Assembly: GCF_011044155.1 (NCBI RefSeq)
Contig: NZ_CP049056.1
Coordinates: forward strand, 3,414,001 to 3,478,000
From: Pikeienuella piscinae
GTDB taxonomy: Bacteria > Pseudomonadota > Alphaproteobacteria > Rhodobacterales > Rhodobacteraceae
Direction of reading: 5' to 3'
DNA length: 64,000 nt
Part shown: positions 35,477 through 45,533 of the stretch, one piece after another
How the letters are laid out: every line of letters begins with the position of its first letter
Numbering within the stretch: position 1 is the stretch's first letter
Translations under genes and position numbers: made by a program
The notes under the pieces: generated by a model
Told to the model about the DNA's origin: nothing
The model's input: the letters and a program-made list of their open reading frames with translations, nothing else
The model's database searches: none

Positions 35477-36894
35477 GAACGGTAGTCCGCGTTGATCTCG
35501 ATATAGCGATGGGTCAGATCGCAGGTCCAGACCTCAGCCGCGCCGCGTCTGAGGCCGAGATCGACGCTGATCTCGATCTCGTCGCGCTTCATGTAAGCGG
35601 CGCCGTCCTCTTCGCGGTAGCCAGGCGCGACCCAGCCTTTCTCCGCGACCAGAATATCGCCGAGCCGGATCGAAAGCCGGTCGCGATTCGCCGGCTCGCC
35701 GGATTTGCCGACAGCCATGACGATTCGCCCCCAGTTCGGGTCGGCCCCGGCGATAGCAGTCTTCACCAGCGGCGAATTGGCGATGGCGCGAGCGATCACG
35801 GCGGCGGAGGCGTCGGTTTTCGCGCCCGTCACCTTCACCGCGACATATTTCGATATCCCTTCACCATCGCGCACGATCTGCTGCGCGAGATCGACCAGAA
35901 CTTCCCTGAGCGCCGCTTCGAACGGCGCGGCGCGCGGGTCGCGCCGGTTCCTGATCGGCTTGCCGCCAGCCTTGCCCGTCGCGGCGACGATCAGCGTGTC
36001 GGAGGTCGAGGTGTCGCTATCCACGGTGGCGGCGTTGAAGCTGACCACTGTCGCGGCGGAGACCATGGATTGCAGAAGCGGCTGGGCGATTGGCGCGTCG
36101 GTGAAGACGAAGGCCAGCATCGTCGCCATGTCCGGAGCGATCATGCCGGAGCCCTTGGCGATTCCGGCGATGGCGACCGGCTCGCCGCCCAGCGTCAGCT
36201 CCCGCCCGGCGCCCTTGGCGAAAGTGTCCGTCGTCATGATCGCGTCGGCCGCGTCGCGGATCGCGCCGGCGTCCAGCCTTGCGGCCATGTCCTTCAGGCG
36301 CGCCGTGATGCGCTCCGCCGGCAGAGCTTCGCCAATCACGCCTGTAGAGGCGACGAATACGCCGCCTTTCGCGCCGCGCACCGCTTTGGCCGCCGCGCCG
36401 GCCACCGCGGAGACGCCGGCCATGCCGTTGTCGCCGGTGAAGGCGTTGGCGTTGCCGGAATTGACGACGATGGCTAACGGGCCTTTCATCGACCGTTTCG
36501 AAAGCGCCGCCAGGCGCGCCCGGCACCAGTCGACCGGGGCCGAGCGGGTGGCGGAGCGGGTGAGAACGCCGGCGATGGCCGTCCCCGGCGCAAGCTCGGC
36601 GAGCATCACGTCCTTCCGGCCCTGATAGCGAACCCCGGCTTCGGCGGCGGCGAACCGCGCGCCCCGGATTTCAGGGAGGTCGGGAAAGGGCCGGGCGAAG
36701 GGCGAAACGCCGCCCCCCGCCTTCGCCGCCGCTCCGTCAGCCTCGGCGAGCTTGCGTTCGACCTTGGCGAGTTTGGCGCGAAGCCGCGCCCTGCGCTCCC
36801 GGAGACGCGCGATCTTCTTCGCGCTCTTCTTTGCACTGGTCACAGCGACCGCGTGTTCCGCCGTTTCGCCGGTCACCGGCTCCCCCTCGTCCAT
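35473..36894 (-). CDS. argJ: Bifunctional ornithine acetyltransferase/N-acetylglutamate synthase
   Basis: A 473-residue ArgJ that recycles the acetyl group in arginine synthesis. The self-cleavage site is the Thr of IAPDMATMLAFVFTDA, preceded by KGSGM, which generates alpha and beta chains. NSGNANAFTGDNG and ADPNWGRIVMAVGKSG are typical. Unusually, about 60 residues of Lys/Arg/Ala-rich coiled-coil-like sequence (AKKSAKKIARLRERRARLRA) precede the catalytic domain. An internal GTG at 36843 could shorten this by 17 residues. It is second in the parvulin-argJ-mutT operon. Confidence 0.93.
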   Translation of the reverse strand: MDEGEPVTGETAEHAVAVTSAKKSAKKIARLRERRARLRAKLAKVERKLAEADGAAAKAGGGVSPFARPFPDLPEIRGARFAAAEAGVRYQGRKDVMLAELAPGTAIAGVLTRSATRSAPVDWCRARLAALSKRSMKGPLAIVVNSGNANAFTGDNGMAGVSAVAGAAAKAVRGAKGGVFVASTGVIGEALPAERITARLKDMAARLDAGAIRDAADAIMTTDTFAKGAGRELTLGGEPVAIAGIAKGSGMIAPDMATMLAFVFTDAPIAQPLLQSMVSAATVVSFNAATVDSDTSTSDTLIVAATGKAGGKPIRNRRDPRAAPFEAALREVLVDLAQQIVRDGEGISKYVAVKVTGAKTDASAAVIARAIANSPLVKTAIAGADPNWGRIVMAVGKSGEPANRDRLSIRLGDILVAEKGWVAPGYREEDGAAYMKRDEIEISVDLGLRRGAAEVWTCDLTHRYIEINADYRS

Positions 36895-36904
36895 CGGTCC
36901 GGCC

Positions 36905-37816
36905 CTATTCCGCGATCAGGGCGTCATTCCGGAGATCGTCGAGCCCCGGCTGATCCTCGGCGATCTCCACATCGCCGCTGTCGCGAAGCGCCGCGACGAC
37001 GGATTCCGTCACCTCCCTGCTCATCTCGCCGATGAGTTCTTCGCGAACCTCTTCGATCGGGGGGACCGGACGGTCGCGGACCTCCTCCAGCAGGATCACG
37101 TGCCAGCCGAACTGGGTCTTGACCGGATCGGAGACCTCGCCAGGCGCGAGGGCGAATGTCGCGGCCTGAAATTCCGGCACCATCTGGCCTTCCTCGAACC
37201 AGCCCAGATCGCCGCCCTGCGGGGCGGAGGGGCCTTCCGAGCGCTCTTTCGCGAGCGCGGCGAAATCGGCGCCGTCCTCGCGCGCCGCTTCGGCGATCTC
37301 CTTCGCCTCATCCTCATCCTCCACGAGGATGTGGCGGGCCTTGTACTGTTTCACCGGCGGCGCATCGACATAGCGGGTCTTGTATTCGGCGGCGACGGTT
37401 TCGGGGGTGATCAGCTCGTTCAGCCGCTGGCGCACGTAAAGCTCCGCGAGGAAGCTGGTGCGCTGGAAGGCGAGCCCGCGCTTCACCGCAGGCGAATCGG
37501 CCAGGCCGGTCCGCTCCGCGGCCTGACGGAGCAGGATCTGATTTGTGATCTGTTCAAGCAGCCCGTCATAGAGCGCGCCATCCGGTATCGCCTGGTACTG
37601 CGCCGGCAACTCCGCCCGAAGCGCGATAAGCTCGCCGAGCGTCACCTCTTCGCCGTTCACGGTGGCGATCGTCATCGACGGATCGGAGGCCGGCGCGGCG
37701 TCGGCGGCCGGTTCGGCGGCGGGCGCGCTCTCCTGCGCGTGAAGCGGCGCGGAGAGAGCGAGACCGGTGATGATGGCGACGATATGGGGCGCGACAGGCA
37801 GCGCGGGTAAACGCAT
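36905..37816 (-). CDS. Parvulin-type peptidyl-prolyl isomerase
   Basis: A 303-residue exported foldase. A signal peptide ends at LHAQES (about residue 26). An N-terminal SurA-like helical domain is followed by the PpiC rotamase domain: [38 protein letters not shown] and [15 protein letters not shown]. The ATG at 37816 has a GGAGGA site. A C-terminal acidic tail follows. Gene order parvulin-argJ-mutT, with a 10-base gap to argJ, divergent from secA. Confidence 0.9.
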   Translation of the reverse strand: MRLPALPVAPHIVAIITGLALSAPLHAQESAPAAEPAADAAPASDPSMTIATVNGEEVTLGELIALRAELPAQYQAIPDGALYDGLLEQITNQILLRQAAERTGLADSPAVKRGLAFQRTSFLAELYVRQRLNELITPETVAAEYKTRYVDAPPVKQYKARHILVEDEDEAKEIAEAAREDGADFAALAKERSEGPSAPQGGDLGWFEEGQMVPEFQAATFALAPGEVSDPVKTQFGWHVILLEEVRDRPVPPIEEVREELIGEMSREVTESVVAALRDSGDVEIAEDQPGLDDLRNDALIAE

Positions 37817-38119
37817 GTAGATCCTCCGGACGGCCGGGCGCACCCGACCTTCACGTTGCGGGTCCGGCGCCCCGTGCAACAAAAGGGACGCCGAAGACGG
37901 GACGCGCGGCGTTGACAGGGTGGGGGTCGACGCATACATCTCGCCCCGGCCCACGGGCCCAAACGGCGCGCGACGCTCTCATCTACGATGTCGGGCCGCG
38001 GCGGACAAGCGCCCCCGGCGTCGCCCCGTGAAAATCGCGCGACGTGAGGGGAGAACCGGGCCGGACGGGCGTCGGTTCGCGGCGCCGGTAGATCAGGACC
38101 GGTGAATCAGGAACACGCG
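37817..38119. other. Divergent intergenic region parvulin/secA
   Basis: About 300 bases hold the promoters of the divergent parvulin operon and secA. I see no additional gene, only GC-rich sequence without a clear operator. A GTG at 38102 in frame with secA could add six residues. Confidence 0.5.
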
Positions 38120-41100
38120 ATGCTGGGCTTCGACGGATTGGCGAAAAAGGTCTTTGGCTCCTCCAACGACCGGGTCGTGAAGGGCGCGCGGCGGCTGGTT
38201 CAGACCATCAACGCGCTGGAGCCGGAATATGAGGCGCTCGATGACGATGCGCTGAAGGCCAAGACCCCCGAATTCCGCGAACGCCTGGAGAAGGGAGAGA
38301 CGCTTGACCAGCTTCTCCCAGAGGCGTTCGCCACCGTGCGCGAGACGGCGAAGCGCGTCCTCGGGCTGCGCCCGTTTGACGTTCAGTTGATCGGCGGCAT
38401 CATGCTCCACCAGGGCAAGATCTCCGAGATGAAGACCGGCGAGGGCAAGACGCTGGTCGCCACCATGCCGGCTTATCTCAACGCGCTCGAAGGCAAGGGC
38501 GTTCACATCGTCACGGTGAACGACTACCTCGCCCGTCGCGACGCGGACTGGATGGGGCGGATCTATCGTTTTCTCGGCATGACCGTCGGCGTGATCGTGC
38601 CCAACATGGACGACCGAAGCCGCAAGGCGAACTACGCCTGCGACATCACTCATGCGACCAATAATGAGCTTGGCTTCGACTATCTCCGCGACAACATGAA
38701 ATACTCGCTGGAGCAGATGGCCCAGCGCGGCCATCGCTTCGCCATCGTCGACGAGGTGGACAGCATCCTCATCGACGAGGCGCGGACGCCGCTGATCATC
38801 TCCGGCCCGACCGAGGACATGTCGGAGCTCTATATCGCCATCGACAAATTCATCCCCGAGCTGAAACCCGAGCATTACGAGATCGACGAAAAACTCCGCA
38901 CCGCGATCCTGACCGAGGAAGGGACGGAAGCCGTCGAGCAGCTTCTGCGCAAGGCCGGGCATCTGGCGGAGGGCGCGACGCTCTACGACCCGGAAAACGT
39001 GACGCTGGTGCATCACGTCAATCAGGCGCTTCGCGCCCATAAACTCCACCAGCGCGACAAGGACTACATCGTCAAGAACGGCAAGATCGTCATCATCGAC
39101 GAGTTCACCGGTCGGATGATGGACGGCCGGCGCTGGGGCGACGGACTGCATCAGGCGGTCGAGGCGAAGGAAGGCCAGAAGATCCAGCCGGAGAACGTGA
39201 CCCTCGCCTCGGTGACGTTCCAGAACTATTTCCGGCTCTACGACAAGCTCTCCGGTATGACCGGCACGGCGATGACCGAGGCGGAGGAGTTCCAGTCGAT
39301 CTACGGGCTGGAGGTCGTCGAGATCCCGACCAACCTGCCGATCGCCCGCGTCGATGACGACGATCAGGTGTACCGGACCGCCGAAGAGAAATATGTCGCC
39401 ATCATCCAGGCGATCGCCGATTCCTATCATCGCGGTCAGCCGGTGCTGGTCGGCACCACCTCGATCGAGAAGTCCGAGATGCTGTCGGGCATGCTGAAGA
39501 ACACCGAAGTGCTGAAGGACGCGGCCTCCAAGCTGCGCGGTTTCGCCGCCCGACTGAATCAGAAGAAGGAGGCGGACGAAGTCGCCCGCCTGACCGCCGA
39601 AGCCGAGCGGATCGAGGAACTGGCGAAACGGCCGGAAGGCGTGCCGCATCAGGTGCTGAACGCCCGCTTTCACGAGCAGGAGGCGCAGATCATCGCCCAG
39701 GCCGGCGCGCCGCACGCCGTCACCATCGCCACCAACATGGCCGGGCGCGGCACCGACATCCAGCTTGGCGGCAACCCGGAGGGACGCATCCTCGCCGCGC
39801 TGCTGCAGAGCCAGTCGGAGGAGATCGACCGCCAGGTGAACGCGGCGGTCGAGCAGATCACCGCCGCGCAGCCGCCGCTCGACGATCCCGAGCAGGTCAA
39901 GGCGCGCGCCCGGGCGATCCAGCAGATGGTCGCCCAGCAGATTGTCAATTCGGCGCTGAAGGTGCTGAAGCAGGAAGCCGATGAAGGCAAGCACGACGAT
40001 ATCGTCGGCCCGATCAAGGCCGAGGTCGCGGCCGCCAAGGAAAAAGTGAAGGCCGCCGGCGGGCTATGGGTGCTGGCGACCGAGCGTCACGAGAGCCGGC
40101 GCATCGACAACCAGCTTCGCGGCCGCTCCGGCCGGCAGGGCGACGAAGGCCGCTCGACCTTCTATCTCTCGCTCGAAGACGATCTGATGCGGATTTTCGG
40201 CTCTGAGCGCATGGACGGAATGCTCCAGCGGCTCGGCCTTCAGGAGGGCGAGGCGATCGTCCACACCTGGGTCAACAAGGCGATCGAGAAAAGCCAAGCC
40301 AAGGTCGAGGCGCGGAATTTCGACATCCGCAAGAACCTTCTGAAATACGACGACGTGATGAACGATCAGCGAAAAGCGATCTTCGGCCAGCGCCGCGAGG
40401 TGATGGAGGCGAAGGACGTCGCCGATACGATCGAGGAGATGCGCGTCTCGATGATCGATGATCTCGTCGCCACCCATATCCCGGCGCGCGCCTATGCCGA
40501 GCAATGGGACGTCGAAGGGCTGGCGCGCGAGATCGAAGAGAACCTCGCGCTTAAGGCGCCGGTCGTCGAATGGGCCGCCGAGGAAGGTGTCGATGACGTG
40601 ACGATCCGCGAGCGGCTGGAGAAAGCCGCCGCCGAGCAGGCCGCGAAACGCGTCGGGAAGTATGGGCAGGAGCGGATGCGTGCGGTCGAAAAGACCCTGC
40701 TCCTTGAATCCATTGATGCCGCCTGGCGCGACCATCTGACCACGCTGGACCATCTGCGCTCGGTCATCGGTCTTCGGGGTTATGCGCAGCGCGACCCGCT
40801 GAACGAGTTCAAGTCGGAGGCGTTCGAGCTTTTTGATTCGATGATGAACAGGCTGCGCACGGATGTGACGAAGCGCATCTGCCATGAGGATTTCCCGGCC
40901 GAGTCCGAGACGCAGCCGCAGATTCCGCCGGAGATCCTCGCCGCGATGCAGGGCGCTGCGCCGGCGCAGGCCAAATCCGCCGCTCCGGCCGCGCCCGGCG
41001 CCGCCGCGCCGCGCCAGGAGGCTGTCGCCGCGGGCGCCGCCGCGGCCGCGGGAGCAGCCGCTGACGCCGCGCCGGACACGGTCGAGAGTAGGGCCAAGAT

Positions 41101-41167
41101 CGGACGCAACGAGCCGTGTCCATGCGGCAGCGGAAAGAAGTACAAACACTGCCACGGACGGGTCTGA
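38120..41167 (+). CDS. secA: Preprotein translocase ATPase SecA
   Basis: A 1015-residue motor that drives Sec export. Walker [10 protein letters not shown] starts at residue 104, Walker B/DEAD-like [21 protein letters not shown] follows, and the second nucleotide-binding domain has [17 protein letters not shown] and [18 protein letters not shown]. The Ala-rich C-terminal linker ends in the zinc-binding SEC-C motif with [13 protein letters not shown], which contacts SecB. The ATG at 38120 matches the usual start [13 protein letters not shown]; an upstream GTG is possible. Confidence 0.98.
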   Translation: MLGFDGLAKKVFGSSNDRVVKGARRLVQTINALEPEYEALDDDALKAKTPEFRERLEKGETLDQLLPEAFATVRETAKRVLGLRPFDVQLIGGIMLHQGKISEMKTGEGKTLVATMPAYLNALEGKGVHIVTVNDYLARRDADWMGRIYRFLGMTVGVIVPNMDDRSRKANYACDITHATNNELGFDYLRDNMKYSLEQMAQRGHRFAIVDEVDSILIDEARTPLIISGPTEDMSELYIAIDKFIPELKPEHYEIDEKLRTAILTEEGTEAVEQLLRKAGHLAEGATLYDPENVTLVHHVNQALRAHKLHQRDKDYIVKNGKIVIIDEFTGRMMDGRRWGDGLHQAVEAKEGQKIQPENVTLASVTFQNYFRLYDKLSGMTGTAMTEAEEFQSIYGLEVVEIPTNLPIARVDDDDQVYRTAEEKYVAIIQAIADSYHRGQPVLVGTTSIEKSEMLSGMLKNTEVLKDAASKLRGFAARLNQKKEADEVARLTAEAERIEELAKRPEGVPHQVLNARFHEQEAQIIAQAGAPHAVTIATNMAGRGTDIQLGGNPEGRILAALLQSQSEEIDRQVNAAVEQITAAQPPLDDPEQVKARARAIQQMVAQQIVNSALKVLKQEADEGKHDDIVGPIKAEVAAAKEKVKAAGGLWVLATERHESRRIDNQLRGRSGRQGDEGRSTFYLSLEDDLMRIFGSERMDGMLQRLGLQEGEAIVHTWVNKAIEKSQAKVEARNFDIRKNLLKYDDVMNDQRKAIFGQRREVMEAKDVADTIEEMRVSMIDDLVATHIPARAYAEQWDVEGLAREIEENLALKAPVVEWAAEEGVDDVTIRERLEKAAAEQAAKRVGKYGQERMRAVEKTLLLESIDAAWRDHLTTLDHLRSVIGLRGYAQRDPLNEFKSEAFELFDSMMNRLRTDVTKRICHEDFPAESETQPQIPPEILAAMQGAAPAQAKSAAPAAPGAAAPRQEAVAAGAAAAAGAAADAAPDTVESRAKIGRNEPCPCGSGKKYKHCHGRV

Positions 41168-41308
41168 ACGCCCGTATCGCGGGGTGAGGTTGAGCAACTT
41201 CGGGTTGATTTTTATCCCGAACGCCGCCATCTTCTTATCAGTGGTCGGGGGCGTCGGCTTGTTGGCGGTCGTGGCATTGCGACCGCTCCAGGGAGTGGAG
41301 TGCGTTCG

Positions 41309-41653
41309 ATGCGTCCAACGATTCTTCTATGCGGCGAGGGTGAGGACGCCGAAGCGGCGGCGGCCTTCGCGACGGCGACGGCCCGCGCGGCCCGGCTGAC
41401 TTCGCCGGCGGCCGCGCGCCAGGCGGCGCGGGTGCGCGAAGCCTATCGCGCCGCCTGCAACGCGCTGGTCTGCGACGCCAGTCAGCGCCCGGCGTTGCGT
41501 CTCACCATCGAGTCGGAAACGCTCACGCCGAAATTCGAATTGGTGAGCGGCCCGCAGCGCGGCGCGAGGGCGACGCCACGCGCGCTGCGCGCGCTGCGCG
41601 CCCGCGCCTATCTGAAAGCCCGCGCGGACAAGAGCGCCCGCACGCCCGTCTGA
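41309..41653 (+). CDS. Hypothetical protein (114 aa)
   Basis: Unrecognised Ala/Arg-rich protein: MRPTILLCGEGEDAEAAAAFATATAR, then RLTIESETLTPKFELV. The ATG at 41309 has a strong GGGAGTGGAG site eight bases upstream, which is the main evidence for translation. No membrane helix. It stands alone after secA. Confidence 0.5.
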   Translation: MRPTILLCGEGEDAEAAAAFATATARAARLTSPAAARQAARVREAYRAACNALVCDASQRPALRLTIESETLTPKFELVSGPQRGARATPRALRALRARAYLKARADKSARTPV

Positions 41654-41679
41654 CCGCTCGCGGCATCAAGCGAGTTTCA

Positions 41680-41700
41680 TGGTTTACTATTGGTAAACCA
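41680..41700. promoter_or_regulatory. Perfect palindrome upstream of the second VPLPA gene
   Basis: TGGTTTAC (41680-41687) and GTAAACCA (41693-41700) form an exact inverted repeat around TATTG, in AT-rich DNA 140 bases upstream of the gene. It could be an operator, or a terminator of the preceding gene, though no T-tract follows. Confidence 0.55.
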
Positions 41701-41839
41701 CGACATTATAATCCCGCGCGTAGTGAGCGGGCGCCGGTGTGCCGGGGCGGCGCCCCGAGTGTGTGAGTTCCAGTCGTGCATGTTCCCCGGTGATCTTGCT
41801 GGCGCCTTCGCGCGCCTGAAACACAGGGGCTAATTCGCA

Positions 41840-42550
41840 ATGACGTTACTCACACGACTGGCCGGCCTTTCGGCGGCCTTTCTTCTCTCCAGCGCGATTG
41901 GCGCCGGGGCAGCAACTGTCGGCCTGATCAACTCCTCCGTTCAGGGTGTCGGCAACAACGCCGATGTGTACGCCGCCGGTTACGACGGCTCCACGCCGCT
42001 CGGCGGCAGTTGGTTTCTGGGCACGGGAGACGCGCTCGGCGCCGCAGCTTCCGCGCCGGTCGTCACCCCGCCGCCAGGCACCTTGAGCGGGAGCTTTCAG
42101 TCGCCTTTCAACAACACGCCGCTCAATGACTCGCAGAGCTATTTCTCTGTCGGCGGCTCGGGACCCAATGGCGGCGGCGGCTCGCCGATGACGCTGGCGC
42201 TCGCGGATCCGGTTTCCGAATTCGCGCTGCTCTGGGGCTCGCTCGACGACTATAACAAGATCGAGGTCTACGACGCCGCCGGCGTTTCGCTCGGTTCCGC
42301 GACCGGCGCCGGCGTCGCCAACGGGTTCGGGCTCGGCGGGTCCGCGCCGAATTTCGAGCGCGTCGCGCTGGTGAACTTCACGGTCGGAACGGGTGAGAAC
42401 CCGATCTCCTTCATCACCTTCACCTCGACCTCGGCGGCGCTGGAGTTCGCGCTCCCGACCACGGTGGTGCCGCTGCCGGCGGCCGGGTTACTGCTGCTCT
42501 CCGGCCTCGCCGGACTCGGCTTCGTCTCCCGCCGTCGCGCGCGGGCCTGA
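41840..42550 (+). CDS. VPLPA-CTERM secreted protein
   Basis: A 236-residue exported protein. A signal peptide (residues 1-24, ending GAGAAT) is followed by a Gly/Ser/Asn-rich beta domain with motifs such as DPVSEFALLWGSLDDYNKIEVYD, typical of PEP-CTERM-like extracellular proteins. The tail is VPLPAAG, a hydrophobic helix and RRRAR. No Cys. It shares the sorting signal with the protein at 9056-9643 but not the mature domain. Probably a surface or biofilm protein by family habit. Confidence 0.85.
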   Translation: MTLLTRLAGLSAAFLLSSAIGAGAATVGLINSSVQGVGNNADVYAAGYDGSTPLGGSWFLGTGDALGAAASAPVVTPPPGTLSGSFQSPFNNTPLNDSQSYFSVGGSGPNGGGGSPMTLALADPVSEFALLWGSLDDYNKIEVYDAAGVSLGSATGAGVANGFGLGGSAPNFERVALVNFTVGTGENPISFITFTSTSAALEFALPTTVVPLPAAGLLLLSGLAGLGFVSRRRARA

Positions 42551-42702
42551 CGCCGCCCCGCCGGACAGGGTGAAAGACATCTCCCTTCCCGACAGCGCTC
42601 GGGGCGGGGGAACTACGTGCCGGCGCGCGCAGTCGCGAGGCGATGGACCATCATCCCGAACTGATTTAACAGGGGCTCGAAGCGCGGGGTCCGCCTCCGC
42701 CC

Positions 42703-43881
42703 GTGATCTGTGTGGAGCTCCTTTTGCCAGAGACCCAGAAAAGCGGCCCCGGCCTTCGGCTTATCGGCGAGTCGCCGATCTCGCTCTATGGCCTGCCTGC
42801 GGCCGAGTGGCAGCGGCGCGCCTGGGCGCATGCCGGGGCCAGGGGCGGGGATGACGACGGCGCGGGCGCAATCTGCATCGACATCGGCTGGGCGCTATCC
42901 GCCGGGCTGGCGAGCGCGCTTGCGGCCAGTCCGGGGGCGGCCCTTCTCGCCGATGGCGCGCAAGGACGCCGCCTGATCGCCGCTCACGCCCCCGCCTCCG
43001 CCGATATCGGCGCGGTCGCGGCGCTGGTCGCGCAGGGCGAGGCCGACGAAGCCTTGCTCGCGGATCAGGGACTTCGCCCTGCGAGTGCGGCGGAGATCGC
43101 CGGCGACTACAACCAGGTGCTCCGCAAGCGCGAGGTCCCGTTCGCCGTCGAGATGGCGGCGGAGGGTCCGCGGGCGACCGAGCGCGCGTTCTTTCGAAGC
43201 GCCTATAAGGGCGCGACCGACATCGTCACCAAATTCGCTTGGCCCATCCCGGCGTTCGCGGCGACGCGGTTCTGCGCCGCCCGCGGGATCACCCCCAACG
43301 CGGTGACGGCGCTCAGCTTCGTCTTCGTGCTTCTCGCGATGTGGTTCTTCTGGCGCGGCGAATGGACGGCGGGTTTCGTCTCCGGCTGGTTCATGACCTT
43401 TCTCGACACGGTCGACGGCAAGCTCGCGCGGACGACCTTCACCTCTTCGCGCTGGGGCAACATCTTCGACCACGGCATCGACCAGATCCACCCGCCGTTC
43501 TGGTACTGGGCGTGGTTTGAAGGAATTCGCGCGACGACGCCGAACGCGCCGGACTGGCTTGACCTTGCGCTCTGGACGATCCTCGTCTTCTATCTCCTCG
43601 GTCGCCTGGTGGAGACGGTGTTCATGCGCCGCTTCGGCTTTCACATGCATATCTGGCGGCGGATCGACTATCTGATGCGGACCGTCACCGCGCGGCGCAA
43701 TCCGAACATGCTGATCTTCATGGTGTTCTGCATGTTCGGCGCCGCCGCCGAAGGGCTCGCCGCCGTCGCGCTCTGGGCGGTGGTCTGTGTCGGCTTTCAC
43801 GCGGTGCGGCTGGCGATGGCGTTCCGGGTCGCGCGGGGCGGCGTCGTCGCCTCATGGATGATCGGGAGCGCTTCGAAATGA
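42703..43881 (+). CDS. CDP-alcohol phosphatidyltransferase with N-terminal extension
   Basis: A 392-residue membrane enzyme. The CDP-alcohol motif DGX2ARX8GX3DX3D is complete from D238 to D260 (DGKLAR...GNIFDHGID), flanked by several hydrophobic helices. About 175 residues precede the membrane domain; this part ends in a linker DYNQVLRKREVPFAVEM and resembles the degenerate nucleotidyltransferase domain of bifunctional IPCT/DIPPS-type proteins, without a metal-binding motif I can recognise. The start is a GTG; a second in-frame GTG lies three codons later. It is 37 bases upstream of a GMC oxidoreductase. The alcohol acceptor is unknown. Confidence 0.8.
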   Translation: MICVELLLPETQKSGPGLRLIGESPISLYGLPAAEWQRRAWAHAGARGGDDDGAGAICIDIGWALSAGLASALAASPGAALLADGAQGRRLIAAHAPASADIGAVAALVAQGEADEALLADQGLRPASAAEIAGDYNQVLRKREVPFAVEMAAEGPRATERAFFRSAYKGATDIVTKFAWPIPAFAATRFCAARGITPNAVTALSFVFVLLAMWFFWRGEWTAGFVSGWFMTFLDTVDGKLARTTFTSSRWGNIFDHGIDQIHPPFWYWAWFEGIRATTPNAPDWLDLALWTILVFYLLGRLVETVFMRRFGFHMHIWRRIDYLMRTVTARRNPNMLIFMVFCMFGAAAEGLAAVALWAVVCVGFHAVRLAMAFRVARGGVVASWMIGSASK

Positions 43882-43918
43882 TCCTGCTTCGCGCGATCCG
43901 GGCGCAAACGTTCGCTCC

Positions 43919-45514
43919 ATGATCGATCTCAACGCCGCCGGTCCCGCCAGTCTTGAGCGAGAGACAGAATTCTGCGTCGTCGGCGCCGGCGTCGCGGGGC
44001 AGACCGTGGCGCGCCGGCTCGCGGCGCGCGGGCGCCGCGTTGTCCTCGTCGAGAGCGGCGGGCTCGATTTCAACCGTGAGGCGCAGAACCTCGCAGCCGG
44101 CGAGAGTGTCGGCTTCGACTATTACGACCTGGACCAGGCGAGACTGCGCATCTTCGGCGGCTCGACGGCGATCTGGGGCGGGCGCTGCGCCGCGCTCGAC
44201 CCGATCGATTTCGAGCGCCGACCCTGGGTGCCGCATTCGGGCTGGCCGATCGCTTATGCTGAACTCGACCCCTATGTCGACGAAGCCTTCGCCGCGCTCG
44301 GCCTGGATCGGATGCGCGGACTTGCGGCGCTTGGCGTCTCGTCCCCCTTCGATCCGGAAAAGATAGACGCTCCGCTCTGGACCTTCGATGGCCGCTCGGA
44401 GCGTTTCACCGATGTGGCGGCCCTCGAGAACCAGCCTATCGAGATCGCGCTGAACGCCACGCTCGCAGAGATCCGCACGACGCCGGAGGGCGTGGTTTCC
44501 GAATGCCGCTTCCGCAGCTTCAGGGGCGGGGCGCTGACCGTGCGCGCGAAACGCTATGTGCTCGCCGCCGGCGGAATCGAGACGCCGCGGCTCCTTCTCG
44601 CCGCGGCGCCGGATCGGCCGGAGGGGCTCGGCAACGGTCATGATCTCGTCGGCCGGTTCTTCATGGAGCACCCGCATGCGCGCGGCGGCGAGATCGCGCC
44701 CGCCGCGCCGACGGCGGAGGGCTATGCGAAGCTCCTTGCCCTCGGTCCGCGTTCGATCGCGCATCGGGGCGGGGTCTACGCCGCCGCCTTCCGCCCCGCC
44801 GAAGCCGCGCAGCGCGCGCGCGGCGCGCTGAACACGGCGGCGACCTTCTTCACCTGCCGGCGAGAGGGCGAGCCGGACGCGATCTATCGCCGCGTACTCT
44901 CGACCCTGCGGCAGGAGGCCCCGGCGACGAAACTCTTCCGGCGGCTGTTTTTCCGCGGCAAGCATTTCGCCCGCAGCACGCTCGCCCCGCTGGAGGATCG
45001 CGTCGCGGCCTGGCGGCTGCCGCGCGCCGGCGCCCGGATCGGAATTTTCACGGTGATCCGCGCCGAGCAGGCGCCCAACCCGGATAGCCGGGTGAAGCTC
45101 GCGGAGGAACGCGACGCGCTGGGCCTCCGCCGCGCCGCGCTCGACTGGCGGCTCTCCGCCATCGACCGGGACTCCGTCTCGACGCTCATGGGCCTCTTCG
45201 ACGAGGAGCTGACGCGGCTCGGGATCGGACGCGCCATCCCCGCGCGCTGGCTGTCCGAGCCGGGCGTGATGTGGAAGCCGGACCCGCTGGTTTCCACTCA
45301 CCCGATCGCCGGATATCACCACATGGGCACGACGCGCATGGCCGCGACGCCGCGCGAGGGCGTGACCGACGCGAACTGCCGGGTATTCGAATCGCCCAAT
45401 CTTTACATCGCCGGCAGTTCCCTCTTTCCCACATCGGGCTGGGCCAATCCGACGATCACCATTCTCGCCCTCGCCATGCGGCTTGGCGATCATTTGGCGA
45501 CGAAGGCGGACTGA
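43919..45514 (+). CDS. GMC-family FAD oxidoreductase
   Basis: A 531-residue flavoprotein. FAD-binding GAGVAG is at residues 22-27, then ESGGLDF, FGGSTAIWGGRC (about 79-90) and the C-terminal HHMGTTRM with H467-H468, closing with NLYIAGSSLFPTSGWANPT. These are glucose-methanol-choline oxidoreductase features. No signal peptide. It would oxidise a polyol or sugar alcohol. Pairing with the CDP-alcohol transferase suggests that one makes or modifies the alcohol used by the other, an inference. Confidence 0.88.
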   Translation: MIDLNAAGPASLERETEFCVVGAGVAGQTVARRLAARGRRVVLVESGGLDFNREAQNLAAGESVGFDYYDLDQARLRIFGGSTAIWGGRCAALDPIDFERRPWVPHSGWPIAYAELDPYVDEAFAALGLDRMRGLAALGVSSPFDPEKIDAPLWTFDGRSERFTDVAALENQPIEIALNATLAEIRTTPEGVVSECRFRSFRGGALTVRAKRYVLAAGGIETPRLLLAAAPDRPEGLGNGHDLVGRFFMEHPHARGGEIAPAAPTAEGYAKLLALGPRSIAHRGGVYAAAFRPAEAAQRARGALNTAATFFTCRREGEPDAIYRRVLSTLRQEAPATKLFRRLFFRGKHFARSTLAPLEDRVAAWRLPRAGARIGIFTVIRAEQAPNPDSRVKLAEERDALGLRRAALDWRLSAIDRDSVSTLMGLFDEELTRLGIGRAIPARWLSEPGVMWKPDPLVSTHPIAGYHHMGTTRMAATPREGVTDANCRVFESPNLYIAGSSLFPTSGWANPTITILALAMRLGDHLATKAD

Positions 45515-45533
45515 TGGGCGGCGTCCGCGTGCG

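Noticed and set aside
38093-39994. 633-codon open frame on the minus strand
   Set aside because: Antisense of secA; no recognisable domain and typical shadow-frame composition.
41190-41399. TTG-started frame with a hydrophobic N-terminus
   Set aside because: The first 30 residues look membrane-like and a GGGGTGAGG stretch precedes it, but the rest is Arg-rich and it overlaps the better-supported gene at 41309.
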